Shown: positions 35,569-44,243, counted from the first letter of the stretch. The stretch is DNA of 64,000 bases from Clavibacter sepedonicus (GCF_000069225.1 NC_010407.1:1488001-1552000); one strand, 5' to 3'. Numbers and translations: made by a program. Notes: generated by a model not told the origin, from the letters alone.

Positions 35569-35973
35569 ATGGCCGGATCCACCCGCACGCGCGCCGCGAA
35601 GGGCACGAAGCGCCGGGTGCTGTTCGTCACCGACGAGACCGGCCTCGACCAGACGCAGGCCGCGCTCGCGGCTCTGCCCCTGTGTACCCGCGGCAGCGTG
35701 TTCGTGGAGGTGCCCGACGCGTCCGTCGAGGTCGCGCTCGCGCACCCGCCGCGCATGGTCGTCACCGTCATCGCGCGTGATGGCCGCGGGGTCGACGGCG
35801 AGCCCGCCGCGCCCATGACGGCGGTCGCGCGCGCGGTCGGTGCGTGGGCCAGCGAGATGATGGTGTTCGCCGCGCCGATCTCCGATGAGCACCCGGTCAC
35901 CGAGGTCAGCGTTCTGCTCGGCGGGCACGTCGGCGGCCACGACGACCTGCTGCACCTGCTCGCGACGCGCTGA
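35569..35973 (+). CDS. Small SIP-like C-terminal domain protein
   Basis: 134 residues, starting 2 bases after the SIP stop. After a basic tail (MAGSTRTRAAKGTKRR) comes VLFVTDETGLDQTQAALAALP...RGSVFVEVPDA, which parallels the SIP reductase domain (LLLAGDETAAPAICNILSSLP...CAFIEVPVT) just upstream. It looks like a free-standing partial copy of the NAD(P)H-binding half without the FAD domain. Possibly an accessory subunit for the reductase; this is inference. Expected to be iron-regulated with it. Confidence 0.65.
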   Translation: MAGSTRTRAAKGTKRRVLFVTDETGLDQTQAALAALPLCTRGSVFVEVPDASVEVALAHPPRMVVTVIARDGRGVDGEPAAPMTAVARAVGAWASEMMVFAAPISDEHPVTEVSVLLGGHVGGHDDLLHLLATR

Positions 35974-35996
35974 CGCGGATCCGCCCGCTGCCGCGC

Positions 35997-36875
35997 TCAG
36001 CGCCGAACGGGTCCGTCGGTCCCGGACGCGAGCTCCAGCGCCGCCCAGAGGTCCCGGCCGAGCTGCGGGTCCGCGGCCTGCGCGGTCGTCTTGCCGTCGG
36101 GCGTGAGCTGGTCGTAGTACGTGCCGTTCGGCGCCGCCAGGTCGGGCACCGACACGAGCTGCACGAGGGGCACGGCACCGGCCTCCGCGGAGATGCCGTA
36201 GGCGCCCATCGAGAGCGCGAGGAGCGCCTTCATCACGGTGCTGTCGGATCCGAACGACGTGCGCACGAGCCCCGGGTGGAACGAGCACGCCTCGATGCCG
36301 CGCGGGCCGACGCGCTCGGCGAGCGTGCGCATCATCAGGATCATCATCGCCTTCGACGTGCCGTACGCCTGCCAGCCGCCGGACCACGGGCGCTTCCGCC
36401 AGTCGAGGTCGTCGAGGCGCACGCGTCCCCACAGGTTCGCGCGGCTCGCGGTGCCGATGACGCGCACCGGGCTCGCGTCCCCGCCGAGCGCGTCCTGCGT
36501 CTCCTCGAGGCGGGGGAGGAGCAGGCGCGTGAGGAGGAACGGCGCGAGGACGTTGCGCTGGAACGTCGTCTCGTGGCCGTCCGTCGTCGTCGCGCGCCGC
36601 GGCACGAGGCTGCCGGCGTTGAGGGCCAGCACGTGGATCCGCGGGCAGGTCGCGAGGAGCGTCGCCGCCAGGGCGCGCACCTCGTCGAGCCGGTCCATGT
36701 CGGCGATGGCGTGCCGCGCGCCCAGCTCGGCCGCGATGCCGCGCGTGCGCTCGGGATCGCGCCCGACCACGACGACGTCGGCCCCGCGCGCGTGTAGCTC
36801 CCGGGCGGCGATGCGGCCGATGCCGGAGCTCGCGCCCGTGATGACGACGGTGCGGCCGTCGAGCGGCCCGGTCAC
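35997..36875 (-). CDS. SDR-family oxidoreductase (retinol dehydrogenase-like)
   Basis: 292 residues. VVITGASSGIGRIAARELHARG (about 10-31), LNAGSLVP where NNAG is usual, Ser in GTASRANLWG, and Tyr/Lys in YGTSKAMMI, typical of the light-dependent protochlorophyllide/retinol dehydrogenase-like SDRs. Substrate unknown. GTG start at 36875 overlaps the HExxH gene stop by 4 bases (GTGA); last gene of a three-gene operon with that gene and the flavoprotein. Confidence 0.83.
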   Translation of the reverse strand: MTGPLDGRTVVITGASSGIGRIAARELHARGADVVVVGRDPERTRGIAAELGARHAIADMDRLDEVRALAATLLATCPRIHVLALNAGSLVPRRATTTDGHETTFQRNVLAPFLLTRLLLPRLEETQDALGGDASPVRVIGTASRANLWGRVRLDDLDWRKRPWSGGWQAYGTSKAMMILMMRTLAERVGPRGIEACSFHPGLVRTSFGSDSTVMKALLALSMGAYGISAEAGAVPLVQLVSVPDLAAPNGTYYDQLTPDGKTTAQAADPQLGRDLWAALELASGTDGPVRR

Positions 36876-37264
36876 CGGTAGCCGCCCTTCTCCAGGCCCG
36901 CCTCGATCTCGAAGCGGTTGCGCAGCGGATCCCGCCCCGCCCACCAGTACAGCAGCGGCATCAGCAGCCCGTACCGGCGCCACTGCACGACGTGCACGGC
37001 CTCGTGCTCGAGCACGGCCGGACCGGCGTTGTCGCGCGTGAGGTAGACGCGGCCGACGCACGTGCCGCCGCGGCCGAAGACCCAGGACGGCAGGCCGCTG
37101 AGGACGATGAGGTCGCCGTGACGGCGCACCTCTCCCGTGCTCAGCGGGAGGCCGATCGCGAGTCCCACCGCGGTGGCGACGCCGCTGCCTGCGCGCGAGA
37201 CGGGGGAGTCGAGCAGGACGCCGCGGACGGCACCCGCCACGGCGCCGAGGCCGGCGCGGATCAC
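36872..37264 (-). CDS. Hypothetical HExxH-motif protein
   Basis: 130 residues. Hydrophobic N-terminal part (GVATAVGLAIGLPLS), then HEAVH at residues 87-91, a zinc-metallopeptidase-type HExxH, with acidic residues downstream (FEIEAG, about 118-122) that could give the third ligand. A short LLMPLLYWWAG segment lies between. Relatives in actinobacteria are often mislabelled Fe-S oxidoreductase, but there are no Fe-S cysteines here. Start GTG 37264 is chosen because it overlaps the upstream stop as GTGA, as does the next gene; a GTG at 37303 would overlap more. Confidence 0.65.
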   Translation of the reverse strand: MIRAGLGAVAGAVRGVLLDSPVSRAGSGVATAVGLAIGLPLSTGEVRRHGDLIVLSGLPSWVFGRGGTCVGRVYLTRDNAGPAVLEHEAVHVVQWRRYGLLMPLLYWWAGRDPLRNRFEIEAGLEKGGYR

Positions 37265-38694
37265 GCGGTCGGCCGGCCGTACGTCTCGAGCAGGCGCAGC
37301 CACACCTCGCTGATGGTCGGGTACGACGGCACCGCGTGCCAGAGCCGCGCGAGCGGCACCTCGCCGACGACCGCGATGGTGGCCGAGTGCAGGAGCTCGG
37401 CGACGTCGGGTCCGACGAAGGTGACGCCGACGATCACGCCGCGGTCCTCGTCGACGACCATGCGCCCCTGCCCCGCGTAGCCGTCGGCGTGCAGGCTCGA
37501 GCCCGCGACGGATCCGAGGTCGTAGTCGACGACGCGCGCGCGGATCCCGGCGTCGTCCGCCGCCTTCGCCGTGAGGCCGACGCTCGCGACCTCCGGGTCA
37601 GTGAACGTGACCTGCGGGACGGCCCGGTGGTCGGCCGTCGCGACGTGCACGCCCCACGGGGAGTCGTCGACGGTGCCGCCGGTCGCGCGCGCGGCGATGA
37701 CCTCGCCGGCGGCGCGCGCCTGGTACTTGCCCTGGTGGGTGAGGAGCGCACGGTGGTTGACGTCGCCGACGGCGTACAGCCACGGCGACTCCGCGTTGAC
37801 CCCGCCCGTGACGAGCATCGTGTCGTCCACGTCGAGGTAGGCGCCGGCCTCGAGGCCCACGGTGTCGAGGCCCAGGTCCTCGGTGCGCGGGGTGCGGCCG
37901 GTGGCGACGAGCACCTCGGCGGCCGTGACGGAGGATCCGTCGGACAGCTCGACCGTGACCTCGTCGCCGTCGCGAGCGACGCGGGAGGGCGAGGCGCCGA
38001 GGCGCACATCGACGCCCATGCCCTTCAGGCTGTCGCCGACGAGCTCGCCCGCGAAGGGCTCCTGCCCGCCGAGCAGGCCGCTGCGGGCGACGATCGTGAC
38101 GGCGCTGCCGAGCGAGGCGTACGCGGTGGCCATCTCCGCCGCGACCACGCCGCCGCCGATGACGACGATGGAGGTCGGAACGACCTCCACGCTGGTGGCC
38201 TCGCGACTCGTCCAGGGCTGCGCCTCGGCGAGGCCCGGGATGTCGGGGAGGAGCGCGGCGGTGCCGGTGGAGACGACGACGGCGTGCGCCGCCTCGTGCT
38301 CGGCGACGGATCCGTCGGGCGCGGTGACCGTGACGCGGCGCGGCCCGGAGATGCGGCCGTGGCCGCGCGCGAGTTCGATGCCGATGCCCTCGAGCCAGCT
38401 CACCTGGCCCTGGTCGTCCCAGGAGCTGGTGAAGGAGTTGCGGCGCTCGAGCACCGCGGCGACGTCGAGCTCGCCCGTGACGGCCTCCCTCGATCCGGCG
38501 ACGGCGCGCGCCGCACGGAGGGCGCTGCCGGAGCGGAGGAGCGCCTTGCTCGGCATGCAGGCCCAGTAGGAGCACTCGCCTCCCACGAGCTCGGACTCGA
38601 CGACGAGCACGGAGAGCCCGCCCTGCTTCGCGCGGTCGGCGACGTTCTCGCCGACGGGGCCGGCACCGATGACGATGAGGTCGTAGGAGGTCAT
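37261..38694 (-). CDS. Class I flavin disulfide oxidoreductase of unknown type
   Basis: 477 residues. FAD motif VIGAGPVGENVADRA, redox pair GGECSYWACMPSK (Cys41, Cys46), second Rossmann motif VVIGGGVVAAEMATAY, ATGRTPRT, and YAVGDVN. The dimer-interface end reads VPSYPTISE where dihydrolipoamide dehydrogenases have AHPTLSE, so the catalytic His is Tyr, as in mercuric reductase; the vicinal C-terminal cysteines of MerA are absent. So it is neither a normal Lpd nor MerA. ATG 38694; first gene of the operon with the HExxH protein and an SDR. Confidence 0.85.
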   Translation of the reverse strand: MTSYDLIVIGAGPVGENVADRAKQGGLSVLVVESELVGGECSYWACMPSKALLRSGSALRAARAVAGSREAVTGELDVAAVLERRNSFTSSWDDQGQVSWLEGIGIELARGHGRISGPRRVTVTAPDGSVAEHEAAHAVVVSTGTAALLPDIPGLAEAQPWTSREATSVEVVPTSIVVIGGGVVAAEMATAYASLGSAVTIVARSGLLGGQEPFAGELVGDSLKGMGVDVRLGASPSRVARDGDEVTVELSDGSSVTAAEVLVATGRTPRTEDLGLDTVGLEAGAYLDVDDTMLVTGGVNAESPWLYAVGDVNHRALLTHQGKYQARAAGEVIAARATGGTVDDSPWGVHVATADHRAVPQVTFTDPEVASVGLTAKAADDAGIRARVVDYDLGSVAGSSLHADGYAGQGRMVVDEDRGVIVGVTFVGPDVAELLHSATIAVVGEVPLARLWHAVPSYPTISEVWLRLLETYGRPTA

Positions 38695-38751
38695 GGTCCC
38701 GACCCTACGCCGGGCCTCCCGCGCATCGGCCGGGCGGCTTCGGTCGGCGGA

Positions 38752-39591
38752 TCAGCGGCCGACGAAGTCCGCGGGACGCCGGTCGGCTGCCGCCCGCATG
38801 CCGCGCGCCGCGTCCTCGGAGGAGGCGAGCCGCACGAGCTCGACGGGGAGCGCGGCGGCCGCGGCCTCGTGCCCGTCGCGGAGCGCTGCGCGGGCGTTGC
38901 GGAGCGTCGCCTGCACGGCCAGCGGGGCCTGCGCGGCGATGCGCTCGGCGATGCCGATCGCCGCATCCAGCTGCTCGCCGTCGGGCACCACGAGCTGCAC
39001 GATGCGCATGCGACGGGCCTCCTCCGCGTCGAACGGGTCGCCTGTGAGGATCCAGCGCATGGCGTCGGCCCAGCCCGCGACCGCGGGGAAGCGGAGGGTC
39101 GCGCCGCCGAACGGGAGGATCCCGCGCGCGACCTCGATCTGCCCGAACCGCGTGCCCGAGGCCGCCACCACCACGTCGCTCGCGAGCGCCAGCTCGATGC
39201 CGAGCGTGAGGCACGTGCCCTGCACCGCGAGGACGACGGGCTTGCCGACGCCGTCGCCCGCCATCCGCCACGGGTCGACGCCGTCCTCCGGCACCGTGTC
39301 GAGGCCGCCGCCGGGTCCGCGACCGATGTGCGGCGCCACGTCGGCGAGGTCGAGCCCGCCCGTGAAGTGGTCGCCGATCGCGTGCACGACGCCTACCCGC
39401 AGCTCGGGATCGCGGTCGAGCAGGCCGTACGCGCTCGCGAGCTCGCGGAGCATCCGCATGTCGGCGGCGTTGCGCTTGGCCGGCCGGTCGAGTCCGATGA
39501 GCAGCAGGTGCCCGCGCCGCTCGACGCGCACGCGCGGTGCGTCGTCGGCCGGGTGGTCGGCGGTGGATGCGGTGCGGGCGTCGTCGCTCAC
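38752..39591 (-). CDS. Enoyl-CoA hydratase/isomerase-family protein
   Basis: 279 residues, crotonase fold. The oxyanion-hole region DHFTGGLDLADV and the two catalytic-type Glu (LGIELALASD and FGQIEVARGI) are conserved, so true hydratase activity is plausible. An insertion of about 20 residues (GRGPGGGLDTVPEDGVDPW) precedes the active-site helix. Substrate unknown; a single gene not linked to other beta-oxidation genes. GTG start at 39591 follows AAGGAG with 6-base spacing, preferred to an upstream frame. Confidence 0.85.
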   Translation of the reverse strand: MSDDARTASTADHPADDAPRVRVERRGHLLLIGLDRPAKRNAADMRMLRELASAYGLLDRDPELRVGVVHAIGDHFTGGLDLADVAPHIGRGPGGGLDTVPEDGVDPWRMAGDGVGKPVVLAVQGTCLTLGIELALASDVVVAASGTRFGQIEVARGILPFGGATLRFPAVAGWADAMRWILTGDPFDAEEARRMRIVQLVVPDGEQLDAAIGIAERIAAQAPLAVQATLRNARAALRDGHEAAAAALPVELVRLASSEDAARGMRAAADRRPADFVGR

Positions 39592-39661
39592 GGCGGTCTC
39601 CTTCGATCGTCCCCGCCAGCCTCGCAGGGCCGACCGTGCGGGCGCGACCACCCGTACGGGG

Positions 39662-40534
39662 TCAGACCGGCCCGGTCAGCGCCCCGATGATCCGCAGGAT
39701 GGTGCCCATGTCGTCCACGGCCGCCGCGGGGGAGGAGGGGGCGAACTCCGTGATCCCGGCGCCGGCGAGCCCGAACGACCGGCGCATCGCCTTGATCGAC
39801 TCGGTGACGGCCGGCACGTCGAGCCCGAACGGCTCCGGGTGGCCGACTCCGGACATGGCGCCCGGGTCGAGCACGTCGAGGTCGACGTGGACGTACACGT
39901 CGGTGGCGCCGGTCGCCGAGACGGCGGCGACGAGCGCCTCCGGCCCCACGGCGTCGACGCCGAGCAGCGTGATGCCGCGCGCGTCCACCAGGTCGGACTC
40001 GGCGTCGTCGAGCGCGCGCACGCCGGCGAGCACGACGCGGTCGGCCGTGACGGCGCCTGCGGGCAGCTCCAGGCCGTCGACGCCCTCGCCGATGGCGGCG
40101 CGCAGCACCATCCCGTGGAAGGCCCCGGTCGGCGAGGAGGCGGGGGAGTTGAGGTCGGCGTGCGCGTCGAGCCACACCACCGCGAGGCCGGGATGCGCGG
40201 CGGCGGCGTGCCCGATGGACGCGATCTCCACCCCGCAGTCGCCGCCGATGGTGACGAGCGGACCCGCACCGGCCGCGGACGCCGCCCGCAGCGCCGCCTC
40301 CTGGCGGGTGCGCACCGCGAGGAGCGACGCGTAGCGGAGCACGCCCGTGCCGAGCGACTCGCCGGCCTCGACGGGCACCTCGACGACGTGCGTGGCGGAC
40401 GCCGGCAGGTCGCCGCGTATCGCCTCCGCCCCGTCCGCGAGCCTCATGGCGCGGGACGAGCCCGAGCCCTGCCATTGGGGGACGACGACGAAGGAGGCGG
40501 GCACGTCCTCAGTATCCCGTGCGGGGCCGGACAT
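39662..40534 (-). CDS. Arginase/agmatinase-family protein with altered metal ligand
   Basis: 290 residues, ureohydrolase fold. Metal motifs: IGGDCG (about 97-101) where the family has GGDHS, DAHAD (residues 123-127), and VDLDVLDP. The first Mn ligand His is therefore Cys (C100). The rest of the site is intact. It may be an arginase-like amidinohydrolase with changed metal use or an inactive relative. Start ATG 40534. Next gene downstream is separate. Confidence 0.82.
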   Translation of the reverse strand: MSGPARDTEDVPASFVVVPQWQGSGSSRAMRLADGAEAIRGDLPASATHVVEVPVEAGESLGTGVLRYASLLAVRTRQEAALRAASAAGAGPLVTIGGDCGVEIASIGHAAAAHPGLAVVWLDAHADLNSPASSPTGAFHGMVLRAAIGEGVDGLELPAGAVTADRVVLAGVRALDDAESDLVDARGITLLGVDAVGPEALVAAVSATGATDVYVHVDLDVLDPGAMSGVGHPEPFGLDVPAVTESIKAMRRSFGLAGAGITEFAPSSPAAAVDDMGTILRIIGALTGPV

Positions 40535-40594
40535 GGCGATGCCCGCCGCCTGCGGTCGTGGCCGCGGGCGACGGGCGTCGTCGTGGGGAGGGGG

Positions 40595-41245
40595 CTACTC
40601 CATGTCGCGGTAGCGCTTCGCCTCGGTGAGCGCGGTGCGGAGGCCGTCGGCGTCGAGCGCCGGGCCGTATCCGGGGGTGTCGCGCTGGATGCGCCAGCCC
40701 TCCGCGAGCGGTCCCGCGTCGACCGCGTCGTAGCCGAAGGAGTCGAGGATCGAGGTGACGGTCGCCTTCGCGTCGGCGTCGTCGCCCGCGATCACGAGCG
40801 CGCGGCGGCCCGGCGTGCCGGCGGGCGTGCCGTGCTCCGTGAGGTCGGCGGCGTAGATGTGGTTGAACGCCTTGACGACCTTCGACTCGGGCAGGTGCCG
40901 CTGCAGCATCTCCGCGGTCGTCGTGGTCTCGTCGTCGAGCTCGGCGATGTTCCCGTCGCGCTCGGGGTAGTAGTTGTCCGTGTCGATCACGATCTTGCCC
41001 GCGAGGGGCGCGACGGGGACGCTGTCGATGTTCTTCAGCGGGATGGTCACGACGACGATCTCGCCGGCCTCGGCGACCTCCTCGACGGTGGCGGCGCGGG
41101 CGCGGTCGCCCAGCTCGTCGATCAGGTCGGTGAGGGTCTCGGGGCCGCGGGAGTTGGCGATCACCACGTCGTGGCCGGTGGAGGTGAACAGGCGGGCGAG
41201 CTGGCTGCCGATGAGTCCGGCGCCGATGATTCCGATGTTGGTCAT
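40595..41245 (-). CDS. NADPH-dependent F420 reductase-like NAD(P)-binding protein
   Basis: 216 residues. Rossmann start MTNIGIIGAGLIGSQLARLFTSTGHDVVIANSRGPETL matches the F420-NADP oxidoreductase/YqeC-like family, with VVVTIPLKNI, VIDTDNYYPERDG and VVKAFNHIYA further on. Probable NADP-dependent reductase of F420 or a flavin-like cofactor; exact substrate unknown. ATG 41245 is chosen, removing seven upstream codons, because similarity begins there. Confidence 0.83.
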   Translation of the reverse strand: MTNIGIIGAGLIGSQLARLFTSTGHDVVIANSRGPETLTDLIDELGDRARAATVEEVAEAGEIVVVTIPLKNIDSVPVAPLAGKIVIDTDNYYPERDGNIAELDDETTTTAEMLQRHLPESKVVKAFNHIYAADLTEHGTPAGTPGRRALVIAGDDADAKATVTSILDSFGYDAVDAGPLAEGWRIQRDTPGYGPALDADGLRTALTEAKRYRDME

Positions 41246-41288
41246 GGGGGAGGGAACGGCTCGCACCCGGCAGGCATTCCCCGCGCGG

Positions 41289-41327
41289 ACGACGACGGGC
41301 GCCGCTCCCGGAAGATGCGGCGCCCGT
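41289..41327. terminator. Terminator after pspA
   Basis: 14-bp arms ACGACGGGCGCCGC (41289-41302) and GCGGCGCCCGTCGT (41314-41327), 11-base loop, between pspA and the next minus-strand gene. Confidence 0.8.
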
Positions 41328-41339
41328 CGTGGTGTGCGG

Positions 41340-42083
41340 CTACTCGCCGGACGTGACCTGCTTCGGCGCGGATCCGCCGGACTTGAGGGCGGCCAGGCGC
41401 GCCTCGACCTCGGTCAGCTCGCCGAGGTCCTCGAGCTCCTCGAACTGCGCGTCGAGGCTGGAGGCCTGCAGCTCCTCGGCGCCGCGGACGCGGGCCTCCT
41501 CGCGGCGGATCTTCTGCTCGAAGCGGCTGACCTCGCTGGTCGGGTCCATGATGTCGATGCTCTTCATGGCGTCCTGCACCTGCGACTGCGCCTGTACCGT
41601 CTTCTGGCGGGCGTTCAGCTCGTCGCGCTTCGACGACAGCTGCTGCAGCTTGCCGCGCATGGTGTCGAGACCCTGCTTGAGCTTCTCGACGACCTCGGTC
41701 TGCGACGCGATGGTGGGCTCGGCGCCCTTCGCCTCGCTCTCCGACTGCATCTGGCGCTGGAGGGCGACGCGGGCGAGCGCGTCGAACTTGTCGGCGTTGG
41801 GGGTGTTGCCGGCGCCCCGGTACTCGTCCGCCTTCTGGCTCGCGGCGAGGGCCTTGCGACCCCAGTCCTGCGCGGCCTGGACGTCCTCGCGGTGGTCGTC
41901 CTCGATCATGCGGAGGTTGCCGATGGTCTGGGCGACGGCGCTCTCGGCCTCGCGGATGCTCTCCGTGTAGTCGCGGACCATCTGGTCCAGCATGAGCTGC
42001 GGGTCCTCGGCCTGGTCGATGAGGTTGTTGATGTTGGCCTTCGCGAGCTGGGCGATGCGGCCGAGGATGGACTGCTTGGACAT
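41340..42083 (-). CDS. pspA: Phage shock protein A (PspA/IM30 family)
   Basis: Peripheral membrane ESCRT-III-like protein that coats and repairs the damaged cytoplasmic membrane. 247 residues, nearly all predicted long coiled-coil helices: SILGRIAQLAKANINNLIDQAEDPQLMLDQMVRDY (about 5-39, the conserved N-terminus), then the hairpin with QTEVVEKLKQGLDTMRGKLQQL. The AGGAG before ATG 42083 fixes the start over a longer frame. It follows a TPM-domain membrane protein, a known partner of PspA in actinobacteria, 108 bases upstream. No clgR, pspM or pspN nearby. Confidence 0.92.
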   Translation of the reverse strand: MSKQSILGRIAQLAKANINNLIDQAEDPQLMLDQMVRDYTESIREAESAVAQTIGNLRMIEDDHREDVQAAQDWGRKALAASQKADEYRGAGNTPNADKFDALARVALQRQMQSESEAKGAEPTIASQTEVVEKLKQGLDTMRGKLQQLSSKRDELNARQKTVQAQSQVQDAMKSIDIMDPTSEVSRFEQKIRREEARVRGAEELQASSLDAQFEELEDLGELTEVEARLAALKSGGSAPKQVTSGE

Positions 42084-42191
42084 GGGTGCTGCTCCTTCTC
42101 GTCTGGTGCTTCGTCGGAATGGGTTGATCATGGGTCGCTCTCGTTCTCGTCGTCCTGGTCGTGCGCGTGATGCGGGCGTCGCGGCGTGTGG

Positions 42192-44243
42192 CTAGAAGCT
42201 GCCGCCTCCGCCGCCCCCGCCGAATCCGCCGCCTCCACCGCCGCCGAATCCGCCGCCTCCACCGCCGCCGAATCCGCCGCCGCCTCCGCCGAAGCTGCCT
42301 CCGCCGAATCCGCCGCCTCCACCCCAGCCGCCGCCTCCGCCGCCACCGCTGAGGAGACCGCCGATGATGCCGCCGACGACCGCGCCGCCGATGCCGGATC
42401 CACCGCCCATGAGACCGCCGCCCCCGCCGTAGCCGCCGTATCCGCCGCCCTGGTCGAGGTCGCGCTGTGCGGCCTCGATGGCCTGCGCGGAGTACGCGGT
42501 GGCGGCCTGCGATGCGGCGACCGCCCGCACGGGGTCGCGCGGGGCGGCCTCGTGCGCGTCGTCGAGCGCGCGCTGGGCGTGGGCGAGGCGCGTGCGCGCC
42601 TCCTCGCCGACCCCGCCGCGACGGGTCGAGATGAAGTCGCGCGCCGTGGCCACCTGGCTCTCGGCGGTCGAGAGCGCGCGCGGGAGGTAGCCGATCGCGC
42701 GCTGCACCTGCTCCTGCTGCTCCCGCACGGGCGCGAGCGCCTCGTCGAGACGCGCCTCCGCCTCCTGCAGCAGCGTGACGCTCGTGAGCGGATCCGCGAG
42801 CCGGCCCTGCAGCGGCTTCGCGTCGGCGATGGCCTGCTCGGCCGCCTCCACCAGCCGCGTCAGCTCCGGCATGCGCCCGCCGCGCTGGGCGGCGCGGGCG
42901 TCCTGGATGTCGCTGCGGACGTCGGCGATCTCCTCCTGCACGCGCGTGGACGCGTGCTCGAGGTCGGATGAGACGCGGTCGACGCCGTCGAGGAGCTTGC
43001 CCGCCTGGCCGACCGCCTGCTGCGCCGCGCGCACCTTGACGGCGATCTCGCCGGTCGAGGCGCGGTCGCCCGCGCGGATCGCCTCGGCGGCCTCCTGCGC
43101 GGTGTCGGTCGCGAAGGAGAGGAGCGAGCGGGCCTGGTCGACGTTGCCGGTGACGGTCGTCATCGACGGGCCGGCGTAGCGGCGGCCGAGCAGATCGACC
43201 GCCTCCTGCGTCCGCTCGATCCGCGTCTTCAGTGCCTCCGCGTCGGTGACGATGGCGGCGAGCGTCTGCGGCGCGTTCTTCTCGAGCGCGCGCAGCTCCT
43301 CGAAGGACTCGGCCTGCGCGTCGAGCTCGGCCCGCGCCTCCTCGCACAGGTCGACGATGCGGGCGGCCCAGGTGCGGCGCTCCTCGTCGGTGTCCTCGAT
43401 CGTGTCGTCGAGCTTCTGCTTGAGCGCGAAGGCCTCGCGGACCTTGCCGCCCGCCGAGACGAGCACCTCGCGGTAGGGGCCGACCGCGCCGGATCCGAAC
43501 TCCGCCTCCGCGAAGCCGACCTCCTGCTCGCTGGTCTCGAGCGCGTCGTCGAGCTGCACGAGCATGCTGCCCGCGCGCTGCTCGGCCGTGCGCATCTCCG
43601 CGAGCGCGACCTGGCGCGTCGCGGCGATCGCCTTCCGCTTCCTCCGGCGGCCGACGAGCGTCGTGCCGACGGCGGCCACCAGGATCGCGCCGAGCACGAG
43701 GAGGAGGACCAGCCCGAAGTCGATGCCGGAGTCGTTCCCGCCGGAGGGGGTGGTGCGGGTGTCGGCGACGCTGCCGGTGCGCGCGACCGACTCCATGCCC
43801 TGGGCGGTCGCCACGGCGGCGCCCGACCAGTCGTCGGCCCGGAGCTGGGGCACGATCACGGTCGTCTCGAATGACTCCTGGTCACCCGACACCTGGCCCG
43901 TGGGGAAGGCGTACTCGCGGCCGTCGACGGCCACGGCGAGCAGGGCGTCGGAGCTGCCGAAGCTGTTCGCCTGCTTCGTCTCCTGGCCCCAGGCCTTTGC
44001 ATCCGACGCCCCGGTGAAGGTGTCCACGTACGCGACGTGCAGCGTGACGCCGGTCTGCTGCTGGAGCTGGTCGATCGCCTGCTGGATCTGCTGCTCCTGC
44101 GCGGGCGTCACCGCGTCGGCCTGGTCGAGGATCGTCGCCCCGCCGAAGTCGACCGGCTCCGTGGCCTGCGCCATCTGGGGCACCAGGGCCCCGGCCAGGC
44201 CGAGCGCGAGCGCGGCCCCCAGCAATCTCGCGGACCGCGGCAT
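42192..44243 (-). CDS. TPM-domain membrane protein with long coiled coil and glycine-rich tail
   Basis: 683 residues. Signal peptide (residues ~1-28), an extracytoplasmic TPM_phosphatase domain (about 30-160; ILDQADAVTPAQEQQIQQAIDQL), a transmembrane helix (LVLLLVLGAILVAAVGTTLVG), ~350 residues of Glu/Ala/Arg coiled coil, then an 80-residue tail of almost only Gly with Phe, Trp, Tyr and Ser. Relatives sit beside pspA in actinobacteria, so a role in envelope stress is likely. GGAGGAG lies before ATG 44243, which is preferred to ATG 44264. Confidence 0.88.
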   Translation of the reverse strand: MPRSARLLGAALALGLAGALVPQMAQATEPVDFGGATILDQADAVTPAQEQQIQQAIDQLQQQTGVTLHVAYVDTFTGASDAKAWGQETKQANSFGSSDALLAVAVDGREYAFPTGQVSGDQESFETTVIVPQLRADDWSGAAVATAQGMESVARTGSVADTRTTPSGGNDSGIDFGLVLLLVLGAILVAAVGTTLVGRRRKRKAIAATRQVALAEMRTAEQRAGSMLVQLDDALETSEQEVGFAEAEFGSGAVGPYREVLVSAGGKVREAFALKQKLDDTIEDTDEERRTWAARIVDLCEEARAELDAQAESFEELRALEKNAPQTLAAIVTDAEALKTRIERTQEAVDLLGRRYAGPSMTTVTGNVDQARSLLSFATDTAQEAAEAIRAGDRASTGEIAVKVRAAQQAVGQAGKLLDGVDRVSSDLEHASTRVQEEIADVRSDIQDARAAQRGGRMPELTRLVEAAEQAIADAKPLQGRLADPLTSVTLLQEAEARLDEALAPVREQQEQVQRAIGYLPRALSTAESQVATARDFISTRRGGVGEEARTRLAHAQRALDDAHEAAPRDPVRAVAASQAATAYSAQAIEAAQRDLDQGGGYGGYGGGGGLMGGGSGIGGAVVGGIIGGLLSGGGGGGGWGGGGGFGGGSFGGGGGGFGGGGGGGFGGGGGGGFGGGGGGGSF
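42195..42308. repeat. Glycine-codon repeats at the 3' end of the TPM gene
   Basis: Short imperfect direct repeats of the kind AATCCGCCGCCTCCACCGCCGCC (top strand) recur several times from about 42223 onward, encoding GGGGGGGF units on the minus strand. Likely to vary in copy number. Confidence 0.7.

Noticed and set aside
37261..38694. Mercuric reductase or dihydrolipoamide dehydrogenase call
   Set aside because: No heavy-metal domain or C-terminal vicinal Cys for MerA, and Tyr in place of the Lpd catalytic His.
42195..42320. CRISPR-like repetition
   Set aside because: The repeats are glycine codons with no unique spacers and lie inside a coding frame. No cas genes or arrays elsewhere.
42186..42971. 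Ala/Ser-rich plus-strand open frame
   Set aside because: Mirror of the glycine-rich tail and coiled coil of the TPM gene.
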